Source: an uncultured Actinomycetes bacterium (GTDB taxonomy: Bacteria; Actinomycetota; Actinomycetes; S36-B12). From it: 15,416 nucleotides of DNA. Location of the stretch: NCBI GenBank assembly GCA_937902285.1, contig CALGTB010000036.1, forward strand, positions 1 to 15,416. The letters are read 5' to 3'. A program made the position numbers and the translations under genes. A model generated the notes under the pieces. It searched no databases and was not told the DNA's origin. It worked only from the letters and a program-made list of their open reading frames with translations. Positions 8,891 through 15,416 of this stretch are shown here, one piece after another. Positions within the stretch are counted from its first letter, which is position 1. The number at the start of each line of letters is the position of its first letter.

Positions 8891-9097
8891 CTACTCGGCA
8901 GGGTGGAGGCTCATGGGCCCGTACACGACGTGGTCGTCGTCGCGCAGCAGCACGCTGTCGACCCCCGCCTCGAGAAGCTCCTGCCACGTCTCGCCGATCC
9001 ACGTCTCGGCATCGGACTGGGTCGGGAACCCCTGCGACGACTGCTCGCCGGGCACGGCTTCGCCGGAGGCGGTCTGGTAGCTCCAGGTCCACGTCAT
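8891..9097 (-). CDS. Small conserved hypothetical protein (68 residues)
   Basis: A short acidic soluble protein with no signal peptide or membrane helix. It starts MTWTWSYQTASGEAV and contains FPTQSDAETWIGETWQELL (24-42), then VLLRDDDHVVYGPMSLHPAE. The FPTQSDAE-type segment, followed by an amphipathic helix and a beta hairpin, recalls a SPOR-like fold, which is inference from pattern only. I recall similar short proteins in actinobacteria but know no function. The start is firm: a GGAGGAG site lies five bases upstream, and the ATG overlaps the stop of the aldo/keto reductase gene in an ATGA, so the two are translationally coupled. Confidence 0.8.
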   Translation of the reverse strand: MTWTWSYQTASGEAVPGEQSSQGFPTQSDAETWIGETWQELLEAGVDSVLLRDDDHVVYGPMSLHPAE

Positions 9098-10113
9098 GAT
9101 CGCTCCTCCGGGGTCGGCCTGCGCGATGGTGACTCGGTGAGCGCGGGGTCACGGATCACCACGGCGCCGATCGCCGCATCGATGGCCGCCAGGACGTCGT
9201 CCGTCAGCGTGACTCCCGAGGCCTTCGCGTTGTCCTCGATCTGCTCGGGACGCGATGCCCCGGCGATGGCCGCGGAGACGTTCGGGTTGCTGAGCACCCA
9301 GGCGATGGCCAGCTGGGCCATGCTCAGTCCCAGGTCTCCGGCGATGGGGCGCAGCGACTGGACGGCCGTGAGGACGTCGTCGCGCAGCCAGCCGGCGATG
9401 AAGCCGGCGCCCTCGTCCGACGACGTGGCCCGGGTGTCGACGGGCGGTACGGCTCCCGGCTGGTACTTGCCCGTGAGGACGCCCTGCGCCACGGGCGACC
9501 ACACGATCTGGCCGATGCCGAACTCGACGCTCGTGGGCACGACCTCGGGCTCGATGACCCGCCAGAGCATGGAGTACTGCGGCTGGTTGGAGATGATCCG
9601 GTCGAGGCCCATCTCGTCGGCGAGGCGTACGGCGTCGCGGATCTGACCGGCGGTCCACTCGGACACTCCGACGTACAGCACCTTGCCCTGGCGGACGAGG
9701 TCGTCGAACGCGCGGAGGGTCTCCTCAAGGGGAGTCTCGTAGTCGTACCGATGCGCCTGGTAGAGGTCGACGTAGTCGGTCTGGAGCCGTCGGAGCGAGG
9801 CGTGGCAGGACTCCATGATGTGCTTGCGGGAGAGACCCCGGTCGTTGTAGCCGGGGCCCGTCGGCCAGTAGACCTTCGTGAAGATCTCCAGGCCTTCGCG
9901 CCGCTGACCCTTGAGGGCAGCGCCCATGACGGCCTCAGCCTTCGTGCCCGCATACACGTCCGCCGTGTCGAACGTCGTGATCCCGGCGTCGAGGGCGGCG
10001 TGGATGGTCGCGTGCGCCGTCGGATCGTCGACCTGCAGTCCGTGCGTGATCCAGTTGCCGAAGGTGATCTCGCTGATCTTCAGGCCGCTGCGGCCCAGGT
10101 TGCGGAACTCCAT
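9094..10113 (-). CDS. Aldo/keto reductase, potassium-channel-beta-subunit-like subfamily
   Basis: A 339-residue cytoplasmic NADPH-dependent oxidoreductase with the (beta/alpha)8 barrel fold. The start MEFRNLGRSGLKISEITFGNW is typical. The catalytic tetrad is complete: Asp49 and Tyr54 (FDTADVYAGTKAE), Lys80 (IFTKVYWPT) and His121 (YQAHRYD). Cofactor-binding motifs follow: SEWTAG, SNQPQYSMLWR, the segment around WSPVAQGVLTGKY, and AIAGASRPEQIEDN near the C-terminus, which binds the adenosine phosphate. The sequence style points to the AKR6/Kv-beta and YghZ-like group, which reduces aldehydes or methylglyoxal; the real substrate is unknown. It begins 7 bp after the DUF3043 gene and its stop overlaps the next start, so it is the middle gene of a three-gene unit. 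Confidence 0.93.
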   Translation of the reverse strand: MEFRNLGRSGLKISEITFGNWITHGLQVDDPTAHATIHAALDAGITTFDTADVYAGTKAEAVMGAALKGQRREGLEIFTKVYWPTGPGYNDRGLSRKHIMESCHASLRRLQTDYVDLYQAHRYDYETPLEETLRAFDDLVRQGKVLYVGVSEWTAGQIRDAVRLADEMGLDRIISNQPQYSMLWRVIEPEVVPTSVEFGIGQIVWSPVAQGVLTGKYQPGAVPPVDTRATSSDEGAGFIAGWLRDDVLTAVQSLRPIAGDLGLSMAQLAIAWVLSNPNVSAAIAGASRPEQIEDNAKASGVTLTDDVLAAIDAAIGAVVIRDPALTESPSRRPTPEERS

Positions 10114-10120
10114 GGTGCGC

Positions 10121-10741
10121 CTACGCCTTCGGGGTCTTGGGGGCCTTCGGGGGCACGGGGGCTCCGCCTCGCCGGACCTTCGGCGGAGGGAGGCGCAGGC
10201 GGCGAAGCTGCAGGGTCCGCAGCGATGCGTAGAGGGTGATGCCCTTGCGATCGGCAGGCTCGGGGAACATCTTCTTCGCCCGGCGGTTGAGCTGGATGAG
10301 CAGCACGGCGGTGTCGACCGCGATGAGGGCGGTGAAGGCGAAGAAGCCGATCGACACGGCCGACTGGATGACCGGGTTGTTGATGAACCCGAGTGCGAGG
10401 ACGCCGATCGCGATGAAGATGAAGAACTCGGCCATCGTGAAGCGCGAGTCGACGAAGTCGCGCGTGAACGCGCGGGCCGGGCCCTGGTCGCGCGCGGGCA
10501 GGTAGCGCTCGTCTCCCGCCATCATCGCGGCGCGCGACCGGCTCCGCTCGACGCGGTCGCGATCGCGGGCGGCCTTCTTCGCCGCCTTGGGGTCCTTGGG
10601 GATCTTGAGCTGCTGCTTGCGCGCGGCCTCGGCCTCGCGTCGCGACGGGGTGGGCCGGCCCTTGGCCGATGTCGGATCGGCGGCCTCGGGCGGGGATCCT
10701 GGTGCGGCCTCGGCGGGCGGCTGCTGTTTGCGTCCGAACAT
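10121..10741 (-). CDS. DUF3043 membrane protein
   Basis: A 206-residue actinobacterial membrane protein of unknown function. Residues 1-75 are highly charged and probably disordered, rich in Lys, Arg, Ala and Pro (GRPTPSRREAEAARKQQLKIP at about 28-48). The hallmark segment DERYLPARDQGPARAFTRDF spans 77-96. Two membrane helices follow (103-121 and 127-149), then a basic tail with LNRRAKKMFP and TLQLRRLRLPPPKVRRG, also typical of the family, and a Lys/Pro-rich end. Both termini are predicted to be cytoplasmic. It is divergent from pspA across a 136-bp gap. A TAGGCT hexamer eight bases before the ATG suggests a leaderless transcript. Confidence 0.9.
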   Translation of the reverse strand: MFGRKQQPPAEAAPGSPPEAADPTSAKGRPTPSRREAEAARKQQLKIPKDPKAAKKAARDRDRVERSRSRAAMMAGDERYLPARDQGPARAFTRDFVDSRFTMAEFFIFIAIGVLALGFINNPVIQSAVSIGFFAFTALIAVDTAVLLIQLNRRAKKMFPEPADRKGITLYASLRTLQLRRLRLPPPKVRRGGAPVPPKAPKTPKA

Positions 10742-10749
10742 GATGATGG

Positions 10750-10755
10750 AGCCTA
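10750..10755 (-). promoter_or_regulatory. Putative -10 element of a leaderless DUF3043 transcript
   Basis: TAGGCT on the minus strand ends eight bases before the ATG at 10741, the spacing expected when transcription starts at the first base of the start codon. No purine-rich ribosome site lies between. No convincing -35 is visible. Confidence 0.45.
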
Positions 10756-10777
10756 GCGCGTGGGCGACGGGCCGAGG

Positions 10778-10807
10778 TGGTCACCGACCGCCGAGGGCGC
10801 ATAGGCT
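10778..10807 (+). promoter_or_regulatory. Putative pspA promoter
   Basis: TAGGCT (10802-10807) preceded at 18 bases by TGGTCA (10778-10783), which matches TTGACA at four of six positions. Initiation near 10814 would leave a leader of about 64 bases. Confidence 0.4.
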
Positions 10808-10826
10808 GGTGAGGAGCATGAGGGCA

Positions 10827-10852
10827 GCGCCGCTCAGCCGATGAGGCGGCGC
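10827..10852 (+). repeat. Strong hairpin in the pspA 5' leader
   Basis: GCGCCGC (10827-10833) pairs with GCGGCGC (10846-10852). The stem extends by TCA with TGA across one bulged G, leaving a five-base GCCGA loop. It sits 11 bases ahead of the GGAGGG ribosome site (10864-10869), so it could be a regulatory or stabilising leader element. Confidence 0.5.
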
Positions 10853-10877
10853 ACGACGTCACCGGAGGGTTCGCACC

Positions 10878-11606
10878 ATGGGTCTGTGGCAGCGCTTCAC
10901 CATGATCTTCAAGTCGAAGGCGAACAAGGCCCTCGACCGGGCCGAGGACCCGCGCGAGACCCTCGACTACTCCTACGAGAAGCAGCTCGAGCTCCTGCAG
11001 AAGGTCCGGCGCGGCGTGGCGGACGTCGCCACGAGCCGCAAGCGCCTCGAGCTGCAGATCCAGGGGCTGGCCCAGCAGGAGGCCAAGCTCGAGGAGCAGG
11101 CCCGTGCTGCCCTCGCCGGTGGCCGTGAGGACCTCGCCCGCGAGGCCCTCACCCGCCGCAGCGGACTGCACCAGCAGATCGCCGACATGCAGAGCCAGCT
11201 GGCGACCCTCCAGGAGCAGGAGGAGAAGCTCACCGCCGCCATGCAGCAGCTGCAGACGAAGGTGGAGGCCTTCCGCACGAAGAAAGAGACCCTCAAGGCC
11301 ACCTACTCGGCCGCCGAGGCGCAGACCAAGATCGGCGAGGCGTTCGCCGGGATCTCGTCCGAGCTCGGCGATGTCGGCCTCGCCGTGCAGCGCGCCGAGG
11401 ACAAGACGCAGCAGATGCAGGCGCGGGCCGGGGCCATCGATGAGCTCGTCGCCTCGGGAGCCCTCACCGACGTGAGCAGCATGGGCAAGGACAACATCAC
11501 CGTGGAGCTCGAGCGGATGGCCAGCGAGAGCGAGGTCGACGCCCAGCTCGCGGCGATGAAGCGCGAGATCTCCTCGGGGCCGGACAAGCCCGAGATCGGC
11601 GCCTAG
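10878..11606 (+). CDS. pspA: Phage shock protein A / IM30 family membrane-stress protein
   Basis: A 242-residue peripheral membrane protein of the ESCRT-III-like PspA/IM30 family, which binds and stabilises stressed cytoplasmic membrane. The N-terminal amphipathic helix is visible (GLWQRFTMIFKSKANKALD, 2-20), followed by EDPRETLDYSYEKQLELLQKV, a canonical family segment. Residues 30-225 are almost entirely coiled coil with heptad leucines and many Gln, Glu and Arg. Gly/Pro breaks are few, and GKDNITVELERM leads the last helix. The start is supported by a GGAGGG site eight bases upstream. It is the first gene of pspA-htpX-pspAB, with 9 bp to htpX. Confidence 0.95.
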   Translation: MGLWQRFTMIFKSKANKALDRAEDPRETLDYSYEKQLELLQKVRRGVADVATSRKRLELQIQGLAQQEAKLEEQARAALAGGREDLAREALTRRSGLHQQIADMQSQLATLQEQEEKLTAAMQQLQTKVEAFRTKKETLKATYSAAEAQTKIGEAFAGISSELGDVGLAVQRAEDKTQQMQARAGAIDELVASGALTDVSSMGKDNITVELERMASESEVDAQLAAMKREISSGPDKPEIGA

Positions 11607-11615
11607 GCAGACTGC

Positions 11616-12512
11616 ATGGCACGCACCCGGTACGGATCGGATCGGGGGCTCTCGGCCCGGATGGGCGGGACTCTCGTCGGCATCGGGCTCCTGTACGTCA
11701 TCCTCGCCGCGGTGCTGTTCGCCATCGGCGTCAATGCCGTGTTCGTCCTCGTCATCAGCGCTGCCCTGCTCGGCGGGCAGTGGTGGTTCTCCGACTCGCT
11801 GGCCATGTCCGCGATGCGGGCGGTGGTCGTCACGCCCGAGCAGGCACCGCAGCTGCATGCGATCGTCGACCGGATCTGCGCGATGGCGGACATGGAGAAG
11901 CCACGCGTCGGCATCGCCGACTCGGACGTCCCGAACGCCTTCGCCACAGGGCGCACGCAGAAGCGCGCGGTCATCGTGGTGACCACCGGCCTGCTGAAGC
12001 GACTCGACCAGGAGGAGCTCGAGGGTGTGCTCGCCCACGAGCTGTCGCACGTGGCGCATCGCGACGTCACGGTCATGACGATCGCCTCGTTCACCGCCAT
12101 CCTCGCCGGGTTCATGGTCCGCAGTGCGATGTGGGGCGGACTGCGCCGCGACAGCAACGCCGCCGTGGTGTTCCTCGTGGTCACGATGGTCAGCGTCATC
12201 GTCTACGCGCTCTCGTTCATCCTCATCCGGGCGCTCTCGCGATATCGCGAGCTCGGCGCGGACCGCGGCGCAGCCCTGCTCACCGGCCGGCCCTCGGCTC
12301 TGGCGAGCGCCCTGCAGAAGATCTCGGGGCAGATGGCCAGCATCCCCACGCGTGACCTTCGCCAGATGGAGCCGGTGAGCGCCTTCGCCTTCGCCCCGGC
12401 CCTCACCGGTGGACGAGGCTTCAGCCTGGAGTCGATCATGGCCACGCATCCGTCGCTCGAGAAGCGACTCGAGCAGCTCGCCCGGATCTCCGCCCAGCTC
12501 GGCGAGCGCTAG
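11616..12512 (+). CDS. htpX: HtpX-type M48 zinc metalloprotease
   Basis: A 298-residue membrane metalloprotease that degrades damaged membrane proteins. Two N-terminal membrane helices (about 17-37 and 41-57) precede the cytoplasmic protease domain. The zinc motif HELSH is at 141-145, with Glu142 catalytic, and Glu212 in RYRELGAD is the third zinc ligand. Two further hydrophobic helices lie at about 153-172 and 183-205. DVPNAFATGR (104-113) and THPSLEKRLEQL near the C-terminus (THP.. at about 278) are conserved in HtpX. No strong ribosome site precedes the ATG, which begins 9 bp after pspA; translational coupling is likely. Confidence 0.95.
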   Translation: MARTRYGSDRGLSARMGGTLVGIGLLYVILAAVLFAIGVNAVFVLVISAALLGGQWWFSDSLAMSAMRAVVVTPEQAPQLHAIVDRICAMADMEKPRVGIADSDVPNAFATGRTQKRAVIVVTTGLLKRLDQEELEGVLAHELSHVAHRDVTVMTIASFTAILAGFMVRSAMWGGLRRDSNAAVVFLVVTMVSVIVYALSFILIRALSRYRELGADRGAALLTGRPSALASALQKISGQMASIPTRDLRQMEPVSAFAFAPALTGGRGFSLESIMATHPSLEKRLEQLARISAQLGER

Positions 12513-12516
12513 CCGC

Positions 12517-13098
12517 ATGGGCTTCCTCGACTCCGTGCTGGGGCGTCGCAAGCCGGCCGCACCCAACCTCGACGCCCTCTTCGCGCTGCCGTCTGCGGCC
12601 GTCACGCTCCAGGTCGACCTCGACATGGTGCCTACCGGTCGGGGCTCAGTGGCGTTCCGCGCGCCCGAGGGCCGGGCCTTCGCCGATGTCGAGGCGGACG
12701 TGCGCCGGCTGCTCGACGCCGACGGGGGCATCCCCGTCGAGATCGAGTCCGATGCGTTCGGCTTCACCTGGCTGGTGGTGGCCACCGACCCCGCGGACGT
12801 GGGTGCGGTCGTGACCGACGTGCATGCGGTCAACGCCACGCTGGTGGAGGCCGGCTTCGGGCCGCAGCTGCTGTGCTCGCTGGTGTCGTTCCGCGGTCCG
12901 GGGGACCAGGCCCTCGCCATGGTCTACCTGTTCAAGCGGGGCACCTTCTACCCGTTCGCCCCCAAGGGAGACCCGGCGACCAGCGACCAGCGTGACAACG
13001 TGCTGGAGCTGCGGGTGCGCGACCTGCTGGCCGACGAGGTCCCGACCGAGGCCGACCTGTCCCGCTGGTTCGCTGTGTGGGGTGCGCCCGGTCTCTAG
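12517..13098 (+). CDS. PspA-associated protein PspAB
   Basis: A 193-residue cytoplasmic protein of the actinobacterial PspAB family, named for its position behind pspA and htpX; its biochemical role is not known. It begins MGFLDSVLGRRKPAAPNLDALFALPSA, a start I recognise for the family. FGFTWLVVATDPAD (86-99), VYLFKRGTFYPFAP (around 140-153) and NVLELRVRDLL are conserved-looking segments. It is mixed alpha/beta with no membrane helix. I chose the ATG at 12517, 4 bp after the htpX stop, although the frame is open further upstream inside htpX. Its TAG stop overlaps the stop of the convergent YkgJ-type gene within CTAG (13095-13098), leaving no room for a terminator. Confidence 0.88.
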   Translation: MGFLDSVLGRRKPAAPNLDALFALPSAAVTLQVDLDMVPTGRGSVAFRAPEGRAFADVEADVRRLLDADGGIPVEIESDAFGFTWLVVATDPADVGAVVTDVHAVNATLVEAGFGPQLLCSLVSFRGPGDQALAMVYLFKRGTFYPFAPKGDPATSDQRDNVLELRVRDLLADEVPTEADLSRWFAVWGAPGL

Positions 13099-13637
13099 GC
13101 GCCGAGGTCCTCGATGGCGCGCACGGCCCGCTGGGTGGCGCTGGGCCCGGGTTCGATGGCCGCAGCCCGTTCGCGCAGCGCGGTGGCCGTCGCGATCGCC
13201 TTCCCGTCCGCGAAGGTGAACCTCCACCGACTGACCCGGGCTGCGATGGCGGGCTTGTCGGCGTCGGGCGTCACCCCCGTGGCGGCGAAGACGCGGCAGT
13301 CGTAGGCCCGGCAGGTGCGCGGGCGCTGCTCGTAGATCGAGCACGCCCCGTCGATGAGCATCGGGCAGTGGCCGTTCTCGTCGTAGCCCAGCAGGACGTG
13401 CCCGGGAGGGGCGCCGGGCGCGGGGAACAGCAGGGGGGCCGGGATGGCGGCGATCGTGGCGACCTCGTCGGGCGCGATGTGCACGAATTGCCCCGACGTG
13501 CAGCAGGCGGTGCACGATCCGCACGGCACGTCGGACTCGGCGCCGGTGCGGATGGAGAGCTCGATCATGCCCAGCCACGTGGTGAAGTCGCCTGCATCCA
13601 GGTCGGCGGCGCCCTCCGACGCGTTCGGCCGGGTCAT
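13095..13637 (-). CDS. YkgJ-family cysteine cluster protein
   Basis: A 180-residue soluble protein with the Fe-S or zinc-binding cysteine pattern of the YkgJ (CxxCxxCC) family. Cys39, Cys42, Cys45 and Cys46 lie in PCGSCTACC, followed by HCPML (Cys91), GACSIYEQRPRTCRAYDC (Cys99, Cys109, Cys114): eight cysteines in the normal order. The family often acts as an iron-sulfur or metal-chelating protein and is of uncertain function; some members are annotated as oxidoreductase or flagellin-methylase related. The C-terminal third is helical and Ala/Arg-rich. It starts three bases after the nadA stop and so is most likely co-transcribed with it. There is no clear ribosome site, so translation may be coupled. 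Confidence 0.88.
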   Translation of the reverse strand: MTRPNASEGAADLDAGDFTTWLGMIELSIRTGAESDVPCGSCTACCTSGQFVHIAPDEVATIAAIPAPLLFPAPGAPPGHVLLGYDENGHCPMLIDGACSIYEQRPRTCRAYDCRVFAATGVTPDADKPAIAARVSRWRFTFADGKAIATATALRERAAAIEPGPSATQRAVRAIEDLGA

Positions 13638-13640
13638 GGC

Positions 13641-14831
13641 TCAGTCGCGCGTGGGCGTGGGCCCGGGGAGAGCGAGCATGCGGTCGAGCGCGACCCGGGC
13701 CCAGTGGGACGTGTCCGGGTCGACCTCGATGCGGTTCACCACCGTGCCGGAGACGAGCGACTCCAGCGCCCACACCAGGTGCGGCAGGTCGATGCGGTTC
13801 ATGGTCGAGCAGAAGCACACCGTGCGGTCGAGGTAGACGATCTCCTTGTCGGGGTTGGTCATGGCCAGCCGCTTGACGAGGTTGAGCTCGGTGCCCACGG
13901 CCCACGCCGAGCCGGGCTCGGCCGCGTTGATGGTGGCGATGATCTTCTCGGTGGAGCCGACGACGTCCGCCTTCTCGACGACCTCGTACTGGCACTCCGG
14001 ATGCACGATGACGTTCACCCCGGGCACCCGCTCGCGCACCTCGTCCACGCAGTCCGGGGTGAACCGGCCGTGCACCGAGCAGTGGCCCTTCCACAGGATG
14101 ACCCGGGCGGCCCTGAGCTGGTCGGCCGTCAGCCCCCCGCCGGGCCGGTTCGGGTTGTAGACGACGCAGTCGTCGAGGGACAGGCCGAGGTCGCGCACGG
14201 CGGTGTTGCGGCCGAGGTGCTGGTCGGGCAGGAAGAGCACCTTCTCGCCCTGCTCGAACGCCCACTGCAGGCTGCGCTCGGCGTTGCTGGACGTGCACAC
14301 CGCGCCACCGTGGCGGCCGGTGAACGCCTTGATGGCCGCCGTCGAGTTCATGTACGTGATGGGGACGGTGACGTCGGCGATGCCGGCCGCCTCCAGCGCG
14401 GTCCAGCAGTCCTCCACCTGCTCGATGGCGGCCATGTCGGCCATCGAGCAGCCGGCGGCGAGGTCGGGCAGGATCACCTGCTGGTCGGGGGAGGTGAGGA
14501 TGTCGGCGCTCTCCGCCATGAAGTGCACGCCCTCGAAGACGATGAACTCGGCCTCGGGGTGGGCGGCCGCCTGCTGGGCCAGCTTGAAGGAGTCGCCGGT
14601 GACGTCGGCGAAGTCGATGACCTCCTGGCGCTGGTAGTGGTGGCCCAGGATGAAGACGCGGTCGCCGAGGGCGGCCTTGGCCGCGCGAGCCCGCTCGACG
14701 AGGAGCGGGTCGGAGGGGGACGGGAGGTCGCCGGGGCAGTCGACTCCGCGCTCGCTGCCCGGATCGGACCCGTGGCCGAGCAGGAGCAGCGCGAGTGGGG
14801 TCGGCTGGGGTTCGGTGAACGTGTCGCCCAT
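13641..14831 (-). CDS. nadA: Quinolinate synthase
   Basis: A 396-residue cytoplasmic enzyme that condenses iminoaspartate with dihydroxyacetone phosphate to quinolinate, the second step of de novo NAD synthesis. It needs a [4Fe-4S] cluster. Visible motifs: ILGHHYQRQEV (61-71), DVTGDSF (76-82), AAGCSMADM (125-133, Cys128), YMNSTAAIKA (160-169), KGHCSVHGRF (248-257, Cys251), HPEC (277-280) and VCFCSTMNRIDLPHL (338-352, Cys341 the probable third ligand). The ATG at 14831 gives an N-terminal extension of about 55 residues before the first motif. The frame is open to 14951, but residues encoded upstream are unlike protein. No ribosome site precedes the ATG, so a short or leaderless transcript is possible. 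No nadB or nadC is in the window. Confidence 0.95.
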   Translation of the reverse strand: MGDTFTEPQPTPLALLLLGHGSDPGSERGVDCPGDLPSPSDPLLVERARAAKAALGDRVFILGHHYQRQEVIDFADVTGDSFKLAQQAAAHPEAEFIVFEGVHFMAESADILTSPDQQVILPDLAAGCSMADMAAIEQVEDCWTALEAAGIADVTVPITYMNSTAAIKAFTGRHGGAVCTSSNAERSLQWAFEQGEKVLFLPDQHLGRNTAVRDLGLSLDDCVVYNPNRPGGGLTADQLRAARVILWKGHCSVHGRFTPDCVDEVRERVPGVNVIVHPECQYEVVEKADVVGSTEKIIATINAAEPGSAWAVGTELNLVKRLAMTNPDKEIVYLDRTVCFCSTMNRIDLPHLVWALESLVSGTVVNRIEVDPDTSHWARVALDRMLALPGPTPTRD

Positions 14832-14995
14832 CCGGCAAGTGTGGCATCCGCGGGCGACCGCCCCATGGGGGCGGTGGGCACTCGCGCGTCTGTGGGGAAT
14901 GTGAGACTGTAGGGAATACGCGGCCCCCCACGGGGGTTCCTGCCCACACAACTGCCCGGCCGGTCCGGGCTCACGTCGTCGAAAGGGACAGTGCC
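14832..14995. promoter_or_regulatory. Divergent intergenic region between nadA and the ErpA-type gene
   Basis: A 164-bp gap that must hold both promoters. It contains a perfect 8-bp palindrome with a three-base loop, ACCGCCCC-ATG-GGGGCGGT (14857-14875), 26 bp upstream of nadA, and a CCCCC/GGGGG stem (14924-14936). TACAGT on the minus strand (14906-14911) and the overlapping TAGGGA on the plus strand (14910-14915) are -10-like. No matching -35 is convincing. Confidence 0.5.
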
Positions 14996-15358
14996 ATGTC
15001 GGCAGACACCACCACGACCGAGGCCCCGGTCACCGACGGCCTCCTGCTCACCGAGACGGCGGCCGACAAGGTCAAGGCGCTGCTCGAGTCCGAGGGTCGC
15101 GACGACCTCGTCCTCCGGGTCGCGGTGCAGCCGGGCGGCTGCAGCGGGCTTCGCTACCAGCTCTTCTTCGACGACCGCAGCCTCGACGGCGACGTGCTCA
15201 AGGACTTCTCCGGCGTCGGCGTGGTCACCGACCGCATGAGCGCCCCCTACCTGAGCGGCGCCACCATCGACTTCGTCGACACGATCGAGAAGCAGGGCTT
15301 CACGATCGACAACCCGAACGCGACCGGCTCCTGCGCCTGCGGCGACTCCTTCCACTAG
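14996..15358 (+). CDS. erpA: HesB/IscA/ErpA-type iron-sulfur cluster insertion protein
   Basis: A 120-residue A-type carrier that receives Fe-S clusters and passes them to apo-enzymes. The three conserved cysteines are present: Cys49 in QPGGCSGLRYQL and Cys113/Cys115 in GSCACGDSFH at the C-terminus. The fold markers LTETAADKVKALL (18-30), LRVAV (40-44) and GATIDFVDTIEKQGFTIDNPNA (88-109) are typical. The N-terminal 12 residues are a Thr/Ala-rich tail. An AAGGGA ribosome site (14983-14988) supports the start. It is divergent from nadA, whose product needs a [4Fe-4S] cluster. The name erpA rather than iscA or sufA follows common actinobacterial annotation and is not proven here. Confidence 0.93.
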   Translation: MSADTTTTEAPVTDGLLLTETAADKVKALLESEGRDDLVLRVAVQPGGCSGLRYQLFFDDRSLDGDVLKDFSGVGVVTDRMSAPYLSGATIDFVDTIEKQGFTIDNPNATGSCACGDSFH

Positions 15359-15372
15359 CCCGCGCTCGGCAG

Positions 15373-15401
15373 CTCACCCTCCACCTCCCGCGAGTGGTGA
15401 G
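15373..15401 (+). terminator. Weak inverted repeat after the ErpA-type gene
   Basis: CTCACC and GGTGAG (six pairs) flank a 17-base loop, starting 14 bp after the stop codon. No U run follows, so termination is only a possibility. Confidence 0.25.
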
Positions 15402-15416
15402 TCGTAGCCCTCTGGA

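Noticed and set aside
8564..9646. Plus-strand open frame across the riboswitch and part of the aldo/keto reductase gene
   Set aside because: It runs through a structured RNA element and antisense to two good genes, with no family features.
10080..12920. Very long open frame on the minus strand across the pspA, htpX and pspAB genes
   Set aside because: It is antisense to three clearly recognised genes and reads as low-complexity His/Arg/Gly-rich protein, the usual artefact of GC-rich codon bias.
13077..14912. Long plus-strand open frame opposite nadA and the YkgJ-type gene
   Set aside because: Composition is repetitive Gly/Asp/Val/His/Arg; nadA on the other strand has all family motifs.

Overview
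The window is GC-rich (about 70 percent by eye), almost fully coding, and carries families typical of Actinomycetota: DUF3043, a PspA-HtpX-PspAB set, the SCO2322 family, and a cobalamin ECF cassette like that of streptomycetes and nocardioforms. Gene content and style suggest a chromosomal segment of a Propionibacteriales member (Nocardioides or Aeromicrobium-like). That assignment is inference. I saw no insertion sequence, CRISPR array, tRNA or rRNA.

Left two thirds, minus strand (about 8870 down to the left edge): a vitamin B12 uptake and salvage operon. A good promoter (8841-8869) is followed by a cobalamin riboswitch (about 8585-8817) and then eight tightly packed or overlapping genes: a secreted alpha/alpha-toroid protein, a secreted membrane-anchored SCO2322-family protein, an ECF transporter (EcfT, a fused EcfA-EcfA' ATPase and an S component), a PhnP-like metallo-beta-lactamase fused to CobU, CobT, and CobS, which runs off the left edge. 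The layout suggests capture of corrinoids outside the cell, ECF import, and completion of the lower (nucleotide) loop by CobU, CobT and CobS. The two secreted proteins look like a split counterpart of animal transcobalamin and intrinsic factor, which is the most interesting hypothesis here. The PhnP-like domain is a candidate for the alpha-ribazole phosphatase step, for which no CobC is present in the window.

Middle, minus strand (10755 down to 8891): DUF3043 membrane protein, aldo/keto reductase and a 68-residue small protein, probably one transcript from a leaderless-type promoter.

Middle, plus strand (10802 to 13098): pspA, htpX and pspAB, a membrane-stress operon transcribed divergently from the DUF3043 gene, with a stable hairpin in the pspA leader.

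Right end: a minus-strand pair nadA and a YkgJ-type cysteine-cluster gene (convergent with pspAB, with stop codons overlapping in a CTAG), and divergently on the plus strand an ErpA/HesB-type iron-sulfur carrier. NadA needs a [4Fe-4S] cluster, so the divergent pair makes functional sense.
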